DNA from: SIG450 sp045658425 | GTDB lineage: Bacteria > Bacillota > Clostridia > UMGS1840 > HGM11507 | Assembly: GCA_045658425.1 (NCBI GenBank) | Contig: JAZOVB010000172.1 | Coordinates: 5,335-69,334, forward strand | Length of the DNA stretch: 64,000 bases | Direction: 5' to 3' | Notes under the pieces: model-generated | Told to the model about the DNA's origin: nothing | Databases searched by the model: none | The model's input: only the letters and a program-made list of their open reading frames with translations | Position numbers and translations under genes: made by a program | In this document: positions 8,501 to 17,733 of the stretch, piece after piece | Layout: each line of letters opens with the position of its first letter | How positions within the stretch are numbered: position 1 is the first letter of the stretch

Positions 8501-9457
8501 AATGGTTTGTTTATTTATAAGCGGATAGCAGATGAGTTCTTCCCCCTCTATATTTTCATTATTTAAAGACACACATACAATTTGAGAATTTTTATATGTT
8601 GTATAGTATAAATCTCCCGAATTCAAATTCATACATGATGAATAAAGAGTTTTCTCTAATCCGCCGTTTTCAGTGATTACACATCCCTCATACTGATAAA
8701 CTGATTTAAGCAAGTGAAAAAAACCAGTTATATTTTCCAAATCATTATTATATTTTACCATATTTTCAAGATTAAATACAGCCCTTACAAACCTTGAACG
8801 AGATGAAAAATCCCCGGGAAGTCCTATTCCACCCATACCATTACTTTCACATTTTAAACCATCCCATTTTTCGCAAACAGGATTTTTGGCGGAAAGTCCG
8901 ATATACTTATTCATTTCCTTAGACATAACGGAAAAAACAGGGTTATTTGTAAGGACATTAAATCTGTTTTCATATATATTTGCACCACTATCTGTAAATT
9001 CAAATACTATTGATTCCGATTTATCTGAAAAAATAAAATGAAGAGGAGTTAACGGATATTCCTCCGAAAAAGGAATGTTTAAGAGATTTATCTCCTTCAA
9101 AACAGGTTTTATTTCCTGAATTGTTTTATAATTTCTCAATATCCACAAAGGAAACTCATAAGGAGTAAGATTTATTTTTCCCTTTTTAAAGTTTTCATAA
9201 ACGGCATTCCCCGGAAAATTAAGTCCGGCAAAAGCAAGACCGTATTCATTCATACCGTCAAACATCAAGGGATAATCATTTTTTTCAATACCAATGCCGA
9301 TTATTGCATAATGGCAAGTATTCAAAGCTTCCTGTTTAAATTTAAAAATAAAATTCCGCGGAATAATAATTACATTTTCACCAAATGAATATTCATAATC
9401 AAGATTTCTTCCAAAATAACTGTTTTTCAAGAAATTGTAGGAAACAGCTGTGCACAA
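8486..9457 (-). CDS. Bile salt hydrolase (choloylglycine hydrolase family)
   Basis: An Ntn-hydrolase that cleaves the amide bond of glycine- or taurine-conjugated bile acids. With the TTG at 9457 as start, the protein is MCTAVSYN, putting the nucleophile at Cys2; GGGAG lies 9 nt upstream. The longer frame from TTG 9466 would abut the SD and bury the Cys at position 5. Other active-site residues of the clostridial enzyme are present: Arg and Asp in YFGRNLDYEYS, Asn in AGLNFPG, Asn in VLTNNPVF and Arg in SSRSRFVRAVF. The closest remembered relative is the Clostridium perfringens conjugated bile acid hydrolase, similar along its length. Penicillin V acylase is the alternative within the family. 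It implies a bile-exposed gut habitat. Confidence 0.88.
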   Translation of the reverse strand: MCTAVSYNFLKNSYFGRNLDYEYSFGENVIIIPRNFIFKFKQEALNTCHYAIIGIGIEKNDYPLMFDGMNEYGLAFAGLNFPGNAVYENFKKGKINLTPYEFPLWILRNYKTIQEIKPVLKEINLLNIPFSEEYPLTPLHFIFSDKSESIVFEFTDSGANIYENRFNVLTNNPVFSVMSKEMNKYIGLSAKNPVCEKWDGLKCESNGMGGIGLPGDFSSRSRFVRAVFNLENMVKYNNDLENITGFFHLLKSVYQYEGCVITENGGLEKTLYSSCMNLNSGDLYYTTYKNSQIVCVSLNNENIEGEELICYPLINKQTILHQN

Positions 9458-9497
9458 CTTAATCAACTCCCAAATTCATTATTCCCTTATATAAAAA

Positions 9498-9523
9498 AAA
9501 TACTCTGAAAATTCAGAGTATTT
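9498..9523 (-). terminator. Terminator after the amino-acid transporter operon
   Basis: A 12-bp stem, AAATACTCTGAA / TTCAGAGTATTT, starts six bases after the ATPase stop and ends in a U-run on the minus strand. It lies just upstream of the bile salt hydrolase SD, so that gene needs its own promoter or readthrough. Confidence 0.85.
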
Positions 9524-9528
9524 TAATT

Positions 9529-10272
9529 TTATAAAACTTTTTTTAAGAATGACTGCATTCTTTGAGTTTTAGGATTGTCGAATATAACATCGGGATCTCC
9601 TTCTTCAACAACCTGACCTTCATCAAAGAACACAACTCTTGATGCAACCTCTTTTGCAAACCCCATTTCGTGAGTTACAACAATCATTGTCATACCCTCA
9701 TTGGCAAGACTCTTCATAACATCTAAAACTTCCCCTACCATTTCAGGATCAAGTGCACTTGTGGGTTCATCAAAAAGCATTACATCGGGATTCATACACA
9801 AAGCTCTCACAATTGCAACTCTTTGCTTCTGACCTCCGGAAAGCTGAGACGGATACGCATTTGCCCTGTCAGCAAGACCAACCTTGTTCAGAAGCTCCAT
9901 TGCTCTTTTTTCAGCTTCTTCCTTAGAAAGCTTAAGAAGTTTCATAGGTGCGGCAGTCATATTTTTAAGCACTGTCATATTGGCAAATAAATTAAAATGT
10001 TGGAAAACCATTCCCATTTTCTGTCTATGAACATTAATATTTGTTTTTGGATTTGTAATATCAGTTCCATCAAAAAATATATTGCCTGATGTAGGCTCCT
10101 CTAAAAGATTAAGAGAACGAAGGAATGTTGACTTACCTGAACCCGAAGGGCCTATGACAACAACAACTTCACCTTTCTTTATCTCCATATTAATATTATC
10201 AATAGCCTTTATTTTTCCGCCATAATAATGCTTGCAAAGGTCAACAGTTTTTATAAGTACATTATCGTTCAT
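9529..10272 (-). CDS. glnQ: Polar amino-acid ABC transporter, ATP-binding protein
   Basis: A 247-residue cytoplasmic ATPase of the GlnQ/HisP type. Walker A is VIGPSGSGKSTFLRS (residues 36-50), the Q-loop is VFQHFNLF, the signature LSGGQKQRVAI, Walker B VMLFDEPTSALD, and the H-loop VVTHEMGF. It powers uptake through the permease encoded immediately upstream, with an 11-bp overlap between the two genes. Substrate is an L-amino acid such as glutamine, cystine or arginine; sequence alone does not decide which. Last gene of the operon, followed by a terminator. Confidence 0.92.
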   Translation of the reverse strand: MNDNVLIKTVDLCKHYYGGKIKAIDNINMEIKKGEVVVVIGPSGSGKSTFLRSLNLLEEPTSGNIFFDGTDITNPKTNINVHRQKMGMVFQHFNLFANMTVLKNMTAAPMKLLKLSKEEAEKRAMELLNKVGLADRANAYPSQLSGGQKQRVAIVRALCMNPDVMLFDEPTSALDPEMVGEVLDVMKSLANEGMTMIVVTHEMGFAKEVASRVVFFDEGQVVEEGDPDVIFDNPKTQRMQSFLKKVL

Positions 10273-10990
10273 TTTGTCTTAGTCTCCTTTCAAGCTTTCC
10301 AACTACAAATGTTAAGAACATAACTATAAGTAAATATACCAAAGCTACAAGTAAAATAGGATTTATCTGGTCATAAGTAGTATTTTTAATCTGATTTCCC
10401 GCTTTTGTAATATCAATAACCGCAACATATCCTGCAACAGAAGTTTCTTTTAAAAGAGCAATCATTTCATTGCCTATTGCCGGAAGAATATTCTTTATCG
10501 CCTGAGGAAGAATTACAAGCCACATTGTCTGCAATTTGGAAAAGCCTAAAGAACGACCTGCTTCCATTTGTCCCACATCTATAGCCATTATTCCCGAACG
10601 GATAGTTTCTGCAACATAAGCACCTGAATTTATACCAAATGTCAAAGTTGCTACCCATAGGCCATCCTTAGCTGATGTAAAAATAATAAAGAAAGATATC
10701 AGCAGTTGAACAACAACAGGTATACCTCTTATAACGGTTATATAAATATTACAAATTTTATCAAAAAAACTAAGTACTTTATCGGAAAAAGTTTTTCCTC
10801 TCGCCCCTGCGGCAAAAACCTTTACCACCGCAACAACAGTACCAATCACAACACCTATAAGAAGAGCACCCAAAGTCATAATTAAAGTTGCAGTTAAACC
10901 TTCTACCAGAGTCATCCATCTGTCAGATACTATAAATGTATTATGCAGTGTTTCAAACCAATTCTGAAACCAATTTATTATAGAATTCAT
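10262..10990 (-). CDS. Polar amino-acid ABC transporter, permease
   Basis: A 242-residue inner-membrane protein of the HisM/GlnP family, with about five transmembrane helices. The N-terminal part has LVEGLTATLIMTLGALLIG. The cytoplasmic EAA loop that contacts the ATPase is DVGQMEAGRSLGFSKLQTMWLV at roughly residues 150-171, and FGINSGAYVAETIRSG precedes it. It is separated from the substrate-binding protein gene by a strong hairpin and overlaps the ATPase gene, as expected for an operon with excess binding protein. Confidence 0.92.
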   Translation of the reverse strand: MNSIINWFQNWFETLHNTFIVSDRWMTLVEGLTATLIMTLGALLIGVVIGTVVAVVKVFAAGARGKTFSDKVLSFFDKICNIYITVIRGIPVVVQLLISFFIIFTSAKDGLWVATLTFGINSGAYVAETIRSGIMAIDVGQMEAGRSLGFSKLQTMWLVILPQAIKNILPAIGNEMIALLKETSVAGYVAVIDITKAGNQIKNTTYDQINPILLVALVYLLIVMFLTFVVGKLERRLRQNER

Positions 10991-11020
10991 AACAATAACC
11001 TTTCTTATTTTATGTGCATA

Positions 11021-11049
11021 AAAAAGCGGCGTATATTTTACGCCGCTTT
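11021..11049 (-). terminator. Intra-operon hairpin between binding protein and permease
   Basis: AAAGCGGCG and CGCCGCTTT form a GC-rich 9-bp stem followed by a six-U run on the minus strand. Placed after the binding-protein gene and before the permease, it would stop most transcripts and let a few pass. Confidence 0.8.
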
Positions 11050-11061
11050 AATTAAAATCAA

Positions 11062-11808
11062 TTATTCAGCATCGTACGGTAAATCGTATTTTTCAAAAAT
11101 CTTAGCAAGTGTACCGTCTGCCTTCAAAGCTTCTAAAGCACCGTCAATTTCAGCTGTTAATGCATCGTCGCCCTTCTGTAAAGCGATTGCATAAGCTTCC
11201 TGAGTTAAAGCTTCATCAAGAACTTTTGTTGCACCATTCTGTTCAGCAGATAATGCTCTTGCAACAGCATCGTCAATAACAACTGCATCAACTTTACCGC
11301 TTGTTAAAGCTGTAATTGCTTCAGCACCTGTTTTAAATGACTGAATTGAAAATTTATTATCTAAAAGGTACTGTTCGCCTGTAGTACCTTCCTGACAGGA
11401 AATGGTCTTGCCTTCAAGATCTTTTGATGTAGCAATAGCACTGTCAGCCTTAACTATAATAGCCTGTGAAGCAGTGTAGTAGTCAACTGAGAAGTTCATA
11501 TTCTGTCTTCTTTCGTCATTAGCTGTGATACCTGCAACAGCCATATCATATTTACCAGTAGCAGCACCGGTTAAAGCAGCATCAAAGTCAATATTGGTAA
11601 TTTCCAATTTCTTACCTAATTTTTCAGCTATTGCTTCAGCGATTTCTACATCAGCACCAACAATTTCGCCATTTTCAAGATATTCAAATGGTGGAAATTC
11701 TGCATTTGTAGCCATTGTAAGAACATCGTCTGCTTCATTACCGCCACATGCAGTAAACACTGCAAGAACCATAACTAACGCTAACATTAATGATAATAAT
11801 TTTTTCAT
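11062..11808 (-). CDS. Amino-acid ABC transporter substrate-binding lipoprotein
   Basis: A 248-residue SBP_bac_3 protein. The N-terminal signal peptide ends in a lipobox, VFTAC, at residues 17-21, so Cys21 should be lipid-anchored outside the membrane. The mature part begins in a low-complexity linker, then LTMATNAEFPPFEYLENG, the conserved entry of the family, with FDAALTGAATGKYDMAVAGIT forming the ligand lobe. It captures a polar amino acid for the permease/ATPase pair downstream. A consensus sigma-A promoter lies 43 bases upstream. Confidence 0.93.
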   Translation of the reverse strand: MKKLLSLMLALVMVLAVFTACGGNEADDVLTMATNAEFPPFEYLENGEIVGADVEIAEAIAEKLGKKLEITNIDFDAALTGAATGKYDMAVAGITANDERRQNMNFSVDYYTASQAIIVKADSAIATSKDLEGKTISCQEGTTGEQYLLDNKFSIQSFKTGAEAITALTSGKVDAVVIDDAVARALSAEQNGATKVLDEALTQEAYAIALQKGDDALTAEIDGALEALKADGTLAKIFEKYDLPYDAE

Positions 11809-11850
11809 GTTAATCCCTCCAAAGATTAATAAATATTAATTTTTTTGTAT

Positions 11851-11879
11851 ATTATATCACCTTTTTTCGGTAATTTCAA
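11851..11879 (-). promoter_or_regulatory. Sigma-A promoter of the amino-acid transporter operon
   Basis: On the minus strand TTGAAA and TATAAT are separated by exactly 17 bases, and the -10 box lies about 43 bases from the binding-protein ATG. Confidence 0.75.
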
Positions 11880-11909
11880 GTTTTTTTTGATTTTTTATAC
11901 ATAATTTTA

Positions 11910-12737
11910 TTAGAAAATTATAAAATAAGCTAAAACTATAACACCAAGGATAATTCTATACCAGCCAAAAACAGTAAAATCATTTTTCTTAATATAACCA
12001 ACAAGAAATTTTATTGCAAGAATTGATACTATAAACGCTGTTATCATACCTGTTGCAAGTACAGCTAATTCAAAACCGCTGAACACAAACCCCTCAAGTA
12101 TGTATTTAATAATTTTTAATGCACTTGCACCTGCCATAACAGGAATAGCAAGGAAAAAAGTAAATTCGGCAGCTACTTCCCTTGAACTCCCGATGAGAAT
12201 TGCTCCTAATATAGTTGCTCCGGAACGAGAAGTACCGGGGATTAAGGCAAGTACCTGAAAAAGTCCGATAGCGAACGCTGTCTTATAATCAAGTGTATCA
12301 ATATCCTTGATATTTACAGTTCTGTTTTTGTTTTCAATTATAATAAATAACACACCATACAATACCAACATAAAAGCTACAACATAGGAATTATAAAAAA
12401 GTCTGTCTAAAGTATCTTCAAAAAGAAATCCTATTACTGCAGCAGGTAAACATGAAACGATTATTTTCAGCCATAATACAAGACTTTTTTTATCCCACTT
12501 TAATTTACCATCTACCTTATTTAACGGCATAAGCTTTTTAAAATAAAGAACAACCACAGCAAGAATTGCTCCCAACTGAATTACAACAAAAAACATTTCT
12601 TTAAATGCATCGGTAACATTCAGCTTTATAAATTCATCTACAAGTATCATATGTCCTGTACTTGAAATTGGAAGCCATTCAGTAATTCCCTCAACAATAC
12701 CAATCAGCAAAACCTTTAATAGTTCAATTAAATTCAT
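11910..12737 (-). CDS. uppP: Undecaprenyl-diphosphatase UppP (BacA)
   Basis: A 275-residue integral membrane phosphatase that regenerates undecaprenyl phosphate, the lipid carrier for peptidoglycan precursors. Eight hydrophobic segments are visible. The catalytic motif EGITEWLPISSTGHMIL is at residues 16-32 and the second motif, ALIPGTSRSGATI, near residue 164. High expression confers bacitracin resistance in known cases. It ends the rlmN-to-uppP run, four bases after the thiN stop. No terminator hairpin is obvious immediately downstream. Confidence 0.95.
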   Translation of the reverse strand: MNLIELLKVLLIGIVEGITEWLPISSTGHMILVDEFIKLNVTDAFKEMFFVVIQLGAILAVVVLYFKKLMPLNKVDGKLKWDKKSLVLWLKIIVSCLPAAVIGFLFEDTLDRLFYNSYVVAFMLVLYGVLFIIIENKNRTVNIKDIDTLDYKTAFAIGLFQVLALIPGTSRSGATILGAILIGSSREVAAEFTFFLAIPVMAGASALKIIKYILEGFVFSGFELAVLATGMITAFIVSILAIKFLVGYIKKNDFTVFGWYRIILGVIVLAYFIIF

Positions 12738-12740
12738 TTT

Positions 12741-13358
12741 TTACTCCTTTACCATCATTACAAGCAACATTCCGTCTTCTATTTCGATAAGTCCTCTTTC
12801 ACTGATAAGCTGATTACTTACTCCAAGAGGATAATCATACCTTAACTCTGCTTTATTAAGCGGGTATTTAAAACCGGAAAGGGTTATTCCGGATGCTTTC
12901 TCACCGTATGGAAATAAAGAAATATACTTATAATCACTGCGGTGAATTTCACATTTTCCCGAAACAGCAATTATCCGACTTTTCTCGTCAATAAGTTCTA
13001 ATTTAATGCCTTTATCATAGGCATACTTTATAAGAGAAAAATTAGCGTAGGTATGATCTGTTCTTCCCCCAAGGCATCCAATAGCCACACATTCCTTATA
13101 ACCTTGCAGAGCAGAATAATTTATTGCAAGGCCTAAATCAGTATCATCCTTTTCAGTTGGATATACAATTTTATTTCTATATTCATCAATATTTTGTGAT
13201 GAATCAAAATCCCCTATAATAACATCGGGAGTAAGACCTAACTTTCTTATATGTTTTATACCACCGTCTGCACATATAATATGACTTTCTGAAAAATCTA
13301 CTTTACTGAGATAATCATAATTATCTATATGTGCTGCTCCGAAAATATATGTAATCAC
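12741..13358 (-). CDS. thiN: Thiamine pyrophosphokinase
   Basis: A 205-residue enzyme converting thiamine to thiamine diphosphate using ATP. Motifs include ICADGGIKHIRKLGLTPDVIIGDFDS (read in two parts: CADGG, and PDVIIGDFDS), then PTEKDDTDLGLAI and GCLGGRTDHTYAN, which bind nucleotide and metal. The C-terminal beta domain contains SLFPYGEKASG. The gene overlaps rpe by four bases (ATGA), consistent with translational coupling, and it occupies the position known in Bacillus after rsgA-rpe. Confidence 0.92.
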   Translation of the reverse strand: MITYIFGAAHIDNYDYLSKVDFSESHIICADGGIKHIRKLGLTPDVIIGDFDSSQNIDEYRNKIVYPTEKDDTDLGLAINYSALQGYKECVAIGCLGGRTDHTYANFSLIKYAYDKGIKLELIDEKSRIIAVSGKCEIHRSDYKYISLFPYGEKASGITLSGFKYPLNKAELRYDYPLGVSNQLISERGLIEIEDGMLLVMMVKE

Positions 13359-13987
13359 TTTCTTAATTCCTCAATAGCAACTGCCCTGTTTTCTTTACCG
13401 AATACAGATGTACCTGCAACTATAACATTTGCTCCCGCTTCAATAACCTGAGAAACATTTTCCGAAGTAATTCCCCCGTCAATCTCAAGATCAATATTGC
13501 GAAAACCAATATATTCTTTAACTTTTTTCAGCTTTTGCGCACTTGAGGGAATATATTTTTGTCCTCCGAATCCGGGATAGACAGACATTATAAGAATCAT
13601 ATCTACCATATCAAGATACGGAATAACAGCCTCGGCATCAGTATCGGGCGAAAGAACAATACCGCACTTTTTATTACAGTTCTTTATTTCTTTAATCGTT
13701 TCCGCTATATCATCATCAGCCTCAACATGAAAAGTAATAATATCTGCACCTGCATCAGCAAAGTCCTTGATGTACTTCAAAGGATTTTTTATCATAAGAT
13801 GCACATCAAATACTAAATCCGAATGTTTTCTCAGTGCCTTAATTACAGGAATTCCAAATGAAATATTAGGTACAAATTGTCCATCCATAACATCAAGATG
13901 AACAAAATCAGCATTTTTAATATCCTTTATTTCCTTTTCAAGATTTGCAAAATCTGCAGCTAAAAGCGATGGTGCAATTTTAATCAT
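13355..13987 (-). CDS. rpe: Ribulose-phosphate 3-epimerase
   Basis: A 210-residue TIM-barrel enzyme interconverting ribulose-5-phosphate and xylulose-5-phosphate in the pentose phosphate pathway. It begins MIKIAPSLLAADFANLEKE, with VHLDVMDGQFVPNISFG (metal-binding His and Asp), VHLMIKNPLKYI, MSVYPGFGGQKYIP and EIDGGITSENV. GGGAGAG precedes the ATG at 13987, so the five-codon extension to 14002 is rejected. The start overlaps the rsgA stop by one base (TAATG). Confidence 0.95.
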   Translation of the reverse strand: MIKIAPSLLAADFANLEKEIKDIKNADFVHLDVMDGQFVPNISFGIPVIKALRKHSDLVFDVHLMIKNPLKYIKDFADAGADIITFHVEADDDIAETIKEIKNCNKKCGIVLSPDTDAEAVIPYLDMVDMILIMSVYPGFGGQKYIPSSAQKLKKVKEYIGFRNIDLEIDGGITSENVSQVIEAGANVIVAGTSVFGKENRAVAIEELRK

Positions 13988-14862
13988 TACTTTCTCTCCC
14001 AATCATTTATAAGTTTAAGTCGTTCATATAGTTCTTTATAATTTTTATGTCTTGAGGGGGATATTTCTCCATTTTCTACTGCAGCAATTACAGCACAACC
14101 GATTTCTGAGGTATGACTGCAATCTTTAAAACGGCAATCATCCATATACGGAGAAAAATCCACAAAATATCCGGCTAACTCTTCTTTTCGGATTATATCA
14201 ATATCAAGACCGGAAAATCCGGGTGTATCAGCAAAAAATTTTCCTTCTTCCACTTCAAAAAGCTCAACATGTCTTGTAGTATGTCTGCCTCTTGCAAGTT
14301 TATCACTTACCGAACCGGTTTCCAAATCTTTGTCAACAGCATAACTTAGCAAACTTGATTTCCCTACTCCTGAAAATCCGGCTACCGCAGTTATGCCTTC
14401 GGATAAAAGAGATTTCAAATTTTTAAGACCAATCTCTTTTGTTACACTTGTCATAATGACATTATATCCGATTTTTTCATATTCTTTAACTATTTCAGTA
14501 TCATAGGGTAAATCTATTTTATTAAAGCATAAAACAGGCTCAATGTGATTGTATTCGCATATAGCAATAAGTTTATCTATAAACATAGTATCAGGAACGG
14601 GATCTGCAACAGCAGAGATAATTATCATCCGGTCAACATTGGATACAGGCGGTCTTATCAAGTAATTTTTCCGCTCACCTATTTCTTCGATAAAGCCTTC
14701 CATTTTTTCTTCATTGACAATCCTTATATTAACGTAATCGCCAACATAAGGAATAACATTGTTTTTCCTGAAACTCCCTTTCGCTTTACAAGTATAAATA
14801 CCATTGGCGGTTTTCACATAGTAAAAACCACCAATTCCTTTTATAATAATTCCTTGGTTCAA
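13987..14862 (-). CDS. rsgA: Ribosome small subunit-dependent GTPase RsgA
   Basis: A 291-residue circularly permuted GTPase that acts late in 30S maturation. An OB domain comes first, then the permuted G motifs in order G4-G1-G3: FNKIDLP (about residue 118), GFSGVGKSSLLS (about 168) and DTPGFSGLD (about 217). The C-terminal zinc site is C-x6-C-SHT-x5-C, in DDCRFKDCSHTSEIGCAV. Start is a TTG at 14862 preceded by AAGGA. It sits between pknB and rpe in the conserved order known from Bacillus. Confidence 0.94.
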   Translation of the reverse strand: MNQGIIIKGIGGFYYVKTANGIYTCKAKGSFRKNNVIPYVGDYVNIRIVNEEKMEGFIEEIGERKNYLIRPPVSNVDRMIIISAVADPVPDTMFIDKLIAICEYNHIEPVLCFNKIDLPYDTEIVKEYEKIGYNVIMTSVTKEIGLKNLKSLLSEGITAVAGFSGVGKSSLLSYAVDKDLETGSVSDKLARGRHTTRHVELFEVEEGKFFADTPGFSGLDIDIIRKEELAGYFVDFSPYMDDCRFKDCSHTSEIGCAVIAAVENGEISPSRHKNYKELYERLKLINDWERK

Positions 14863-14874
14863 AACTGCACATCC

Positions 14875-17004
14875 TTAAATTTTAATTTTTTGAGTTTTTA
14901 CAAGCATATTATCATAATATACAACTATACTGTGGTTTCCATTACCTTCAAGAGTAACATTTAAGGTTTTGGAATCAGTAGACACCTTTTTGTTGTATAC
15001 GGTTTTACCATCCTGCATAACTTTTACCTCAACTTCATTTTTTTCATCAGGTAAAGTCAATGCAAGATTATATTTTTTTACAGTAACAGTAGTCCCGGTA
15101 TCAGGAGTTTTATCTGCATCAGGATTTTTTTCTGAATCAGTTGTTTTATCAGAATCAGGTGTTTTATCTTCATTTGCATTTTGTTTCTTACCATTGCTAA
15201 GTGTAAGAGTAATTTTAGATTTTTTAACAAGTTCGCTGCCTGCAGGTGCACTTTGTTCAATTACAACACCTTCGGGTTCACTGCTTGGTTTTCTGATAAT
15301 TCCTCCCAATACAAATTCATAGTCAGTTAATCGTGCTTTAGCCTGAGCCTCTGTTAGCCCTATAAGACTGGGAACTTCCACGAGTTCATCATCAACGCCC
15401 TTGCTGACTACAAAGCTTATCCTATCACCGGCTTCAACAGTTTCCCCCGGAAGAGGATCCTGGGATATAACATACCCCAAAGGTATTTCTTCATTAAACT
15501 CTGTCTTTTCAGTATATTTTAACCCCAGTTCACTAATTTCAAGTTCAACCTGACGAGCTTCCTTATTAATATAGCTTGAAAGAACAATTTCTCTTTCACC
15601 AACAGATACAGTAAGTTTAATTTCATAAGGTAATTTTACTTTTTTATCTTTAGGAGTATTCTGATGAATTATTGTATCTACAGGATATTTATCATCATAT
15701 TCTTTGATAACGGTTATTTTAAGTTCCCCATCTTTATATTCTTCTAAAACATCATTAATGTTTTCTCCTACAAAATTGGGAATAACAAATTCACTGTCGT
15801 TACCATCACCGATTCCTGCGGGGAAAAGAACTCCGACAGCAATGCCTAAAACGGCACCTATCATTATCATCGAAACTACAACAGCTGCAATAATAGCAAT
15901 TTTATCTTTTTTATTTTCTGCCTTGAATAAATCAGCAAAGAAACCTTTCTTTTTTCTCTTTCTGGTAACTTTAGCTTCACCTTCAGCGTCTTTGTTTTCA
16001 ATAATTAATTCATTTTCTATGTTCTGCTCGGATGTTTCCTTATTTTCATTGTCAGGTTCAGCATTTTTTATATCATTATCTTTTCCCTTTTCAATCTCGT
16101 CAAGAACACGCTTTGTATCAAGTTTTATTGTATTACTCTTATTATCCTCTTTAGAAATTTCCTCATCAACAACAAAGTAATCTGGTTCATTGGAAATAGA
16201 ATAAAGGTCTTTATACAAATCATTGGCAGACTGATACCTTTGAGAAGCTTCCTTGTGCATAGCTTTATTTACTATTTGCACTAAAACAAGAGGTACTGCT
16301 ATATTAATATCTTTTATAGCTTTAGGTGTCTGATTTATATGCATCAAGGCAACTGAAACAGGATTATCGTTGTCAAACGGAACCACACCTGTCAAAAGCT
16401 CATACATAGTAACGCCCAATGAATAAATATCACTTTTTTCATCACTGATTTTCCCCTTTGCCACTTCCGGAGAAATATAATGAACCGACCCCATAATCCC
16501 ATCATTTATCCTTTGAGTTTCGGTAGTCTTGCTCATAGAAGCAATGCCAAAATCAGCAACTTTACAATTTCCGTCTTTAGAGAGAATGATATTCTGAGGT
16601 TTAATATCTCTGTGAATTATTCCGTTTCTGTGAGCATGTGCAATAGCAGAACAAATCTGCATAGAATATTTAAGCGCACGGCGCCAATCCATTTTAGGAT
16701 TTTCGCGTATATACTCTTTAAGATTTACTCCCTCCACAAGTTCCATTACAATATAATAGTTATCATCTTCTCTCCCCACGTCATATACAGAAACAATATT
16801 TGGGTGAGTAAGACTTGCTGCAGCCTGAGATTCACGGTTAAATTTGCTAACAATAGCATCATCTGTTTTAAATTCATCTTTAAGCACTTTAACTGCAACA
16901 ACTCGGTTAAGCATTTTGCATCTTGCTTTATATACAATGGCCATTCCGCCGCTGCCTATTTCTTCAATTATTTCATATCTGTTCCCTAAAGTTTTACCGA
17001 TCAT
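14875..17004 (-). CDS. pknB: PASTA-domain Ser/Thr protein kinase (PknB/PrkC type)
   Basis: A 709-residue membrane receptor kinase that senses muropeptides or lipid II and phosphorylates proteins in cell-wall and growth control. The kinase domain (1-270) has GSGGMAIVYKA, Lys in VAVKVLK, IIHRDIKPQN, VADFGIA and SDIYSLG. A charged linker leads to one transmembrane helix (about 372-400). Three PASTA repeats follow outside the cell (about 405-615), then a Thr/Asp/Lys-rich spacer of DKTPD-like units and a small beta-rich C-terminal domain. Its partner phosphatase, prpC, lies immediately upstream. Confidence 0.95.
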   Translation of the reverse strand: MIGKTLGNRYEIIEEIGSGGMAIVYKARCKMLNRVVAVKVLKDEFKTDDAIVSKFNRESQAAASLTHPNIVSVYDVGREDDNYYIVMELVEGVNLKEYIRENPKMDWRRALKYSMQICSAIAHAHRNGIIHRDIKPQNIILSKDGNCKVADFGIASMSKTTETQRINDGIMGSVHYISPEVAKGKISDEKSDIYSLGVTMYELLTGVVPFDNDNPVSVALMHINQTPKAIKDINIAVPLVLVQIVNKAMHKEASQRYQSANDLYKDLYSISNEPDYFVVDEEISKEDNKSNTIKLDTKRVLDEIEKGKDNDIKNAEPDNENKETSEQNIENELIIENKDAEGEAKVTRKRKKKGFFADLFKAENKKDKIAIIAAVVVSMIMIGAVLGIAVGVLFPAGIGDGNDSEFVIPNFVGENINDVLEEYKDGELKITVIKEYDDKYPVDTIIHQNTPKDKKVKLPYEIKLTVSVGEREIVLSSYINKEARQVELEISELGLKYTEKTEFNEEIPLGYVISQDPLPGETVEAGDRISFVVSKGVDDELVEVPSLIGLTEAQAKARLTDYEFVLGGIIRKPSSEPEGVVIEQSAPAGSELVKKSKITLTLSNGKKQNANEDKTPDSDKTTDSEKNPDADKTPDTGTTVTVKKYNLALTLPDEKNEVEVKVMQDGKTVYNKKVSTDSKTLNVTLEGNGNHSIVVYYDNMLVKTQKIKI

Positions 17005-17019
17005 TTACCCCACTCCCCT

Positions 17020-17733
17020 CTATTCCGAATAACATACAACCGTTACATTATCATATCCGCCATTATCATTTGCGCATATAACAAGCGTATCGGCGGCTTC
17101 CTGCATGGAATTACTCTTTTTAAATATATAAAGAATCTCTTCGTCTTTCAGCATATTAGTGCATCCGTCCGAACACAAGAATACTATATCACCTTTTTCT
17201 TTTTCACAAACAAATATGTCTGTCTTTACAGTGGGATTAGTACCGATAGCACGTGTAATCTGATTTTTATTAGGATGATTATATGCTTCTTCCGGAGTGA
17301 TATCACCTGCAAGTAAAAGTTCTTCAACATAAGAGTGATCAATAGTTATCTTTTTTATACCGTTATTTATGATATAACCGCGACTGTCTCCCACATTGGC
17401 AAAATATATTTTATTCTCAATTACAACAGCTATAACAAGCGTTGTCCCCATTCCATTAACCATGCGTTTTTTATTGGAATACTTATAAACTATTTCATTA
17501 GCCTTAGCAACACATTCCACAAGCCTTTCAGCCGTATTTTCAGCGAAACCAACAGCCAGATTATATCTGACAATCTCGTCTATCGTCATCTGACTGGCTA
17601 TATCGCCGGCGTCATGTCCGCCCATTCCGTCAGCAACTACTAAAAGTTTATATTCTTTTGAATCTACAAATAAATACCTGTCTTCATTCACTGAACGGAC
17701 AAGTCCAATGTCCGTTTTATAACCGCAATTCAT
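17020..17733 (-). CDS. prpC: PP2C-type protein phosphatase (PrpC/Stp)
   Basis: A 237-residue metal-dependent phosphatase that reverses PknB phosphorylation. It starts MNCGYKTDIGLVRSVNEDRYLF; the metal-binding Asp are in VVADGMGGHDAGD, FANVGDSRGYII, FLCSDGCTNML and GGYDNVTVV. It abuts the rlmN stop, and pknB begins 16 bases downstream, so kinase and phosphatase are expressed together. Family length and motifs are complete. Confidence 0.95.
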   Translation of the reverse strand: MNCGYKTDIGLVRSVNEDRYLFVDSKEYKLLVVADGMGGHDAGDIASQMTIDEIVRYNLAVGFAENTAERLVECVAKANEIVYKYSNKKRMVNGMGTTLVIAVVIENKIYFANVGDSRGYIINNGIKKITIDHSYVEELLLAGDITPEEAYNHPNKNQITRAIGTNPTVKTDIFVCEKEKGDIVFLCSDGCTNMLKDEEILYIFKKSNSMQEAADTLVICANDNGGYDNVTVVCYSE

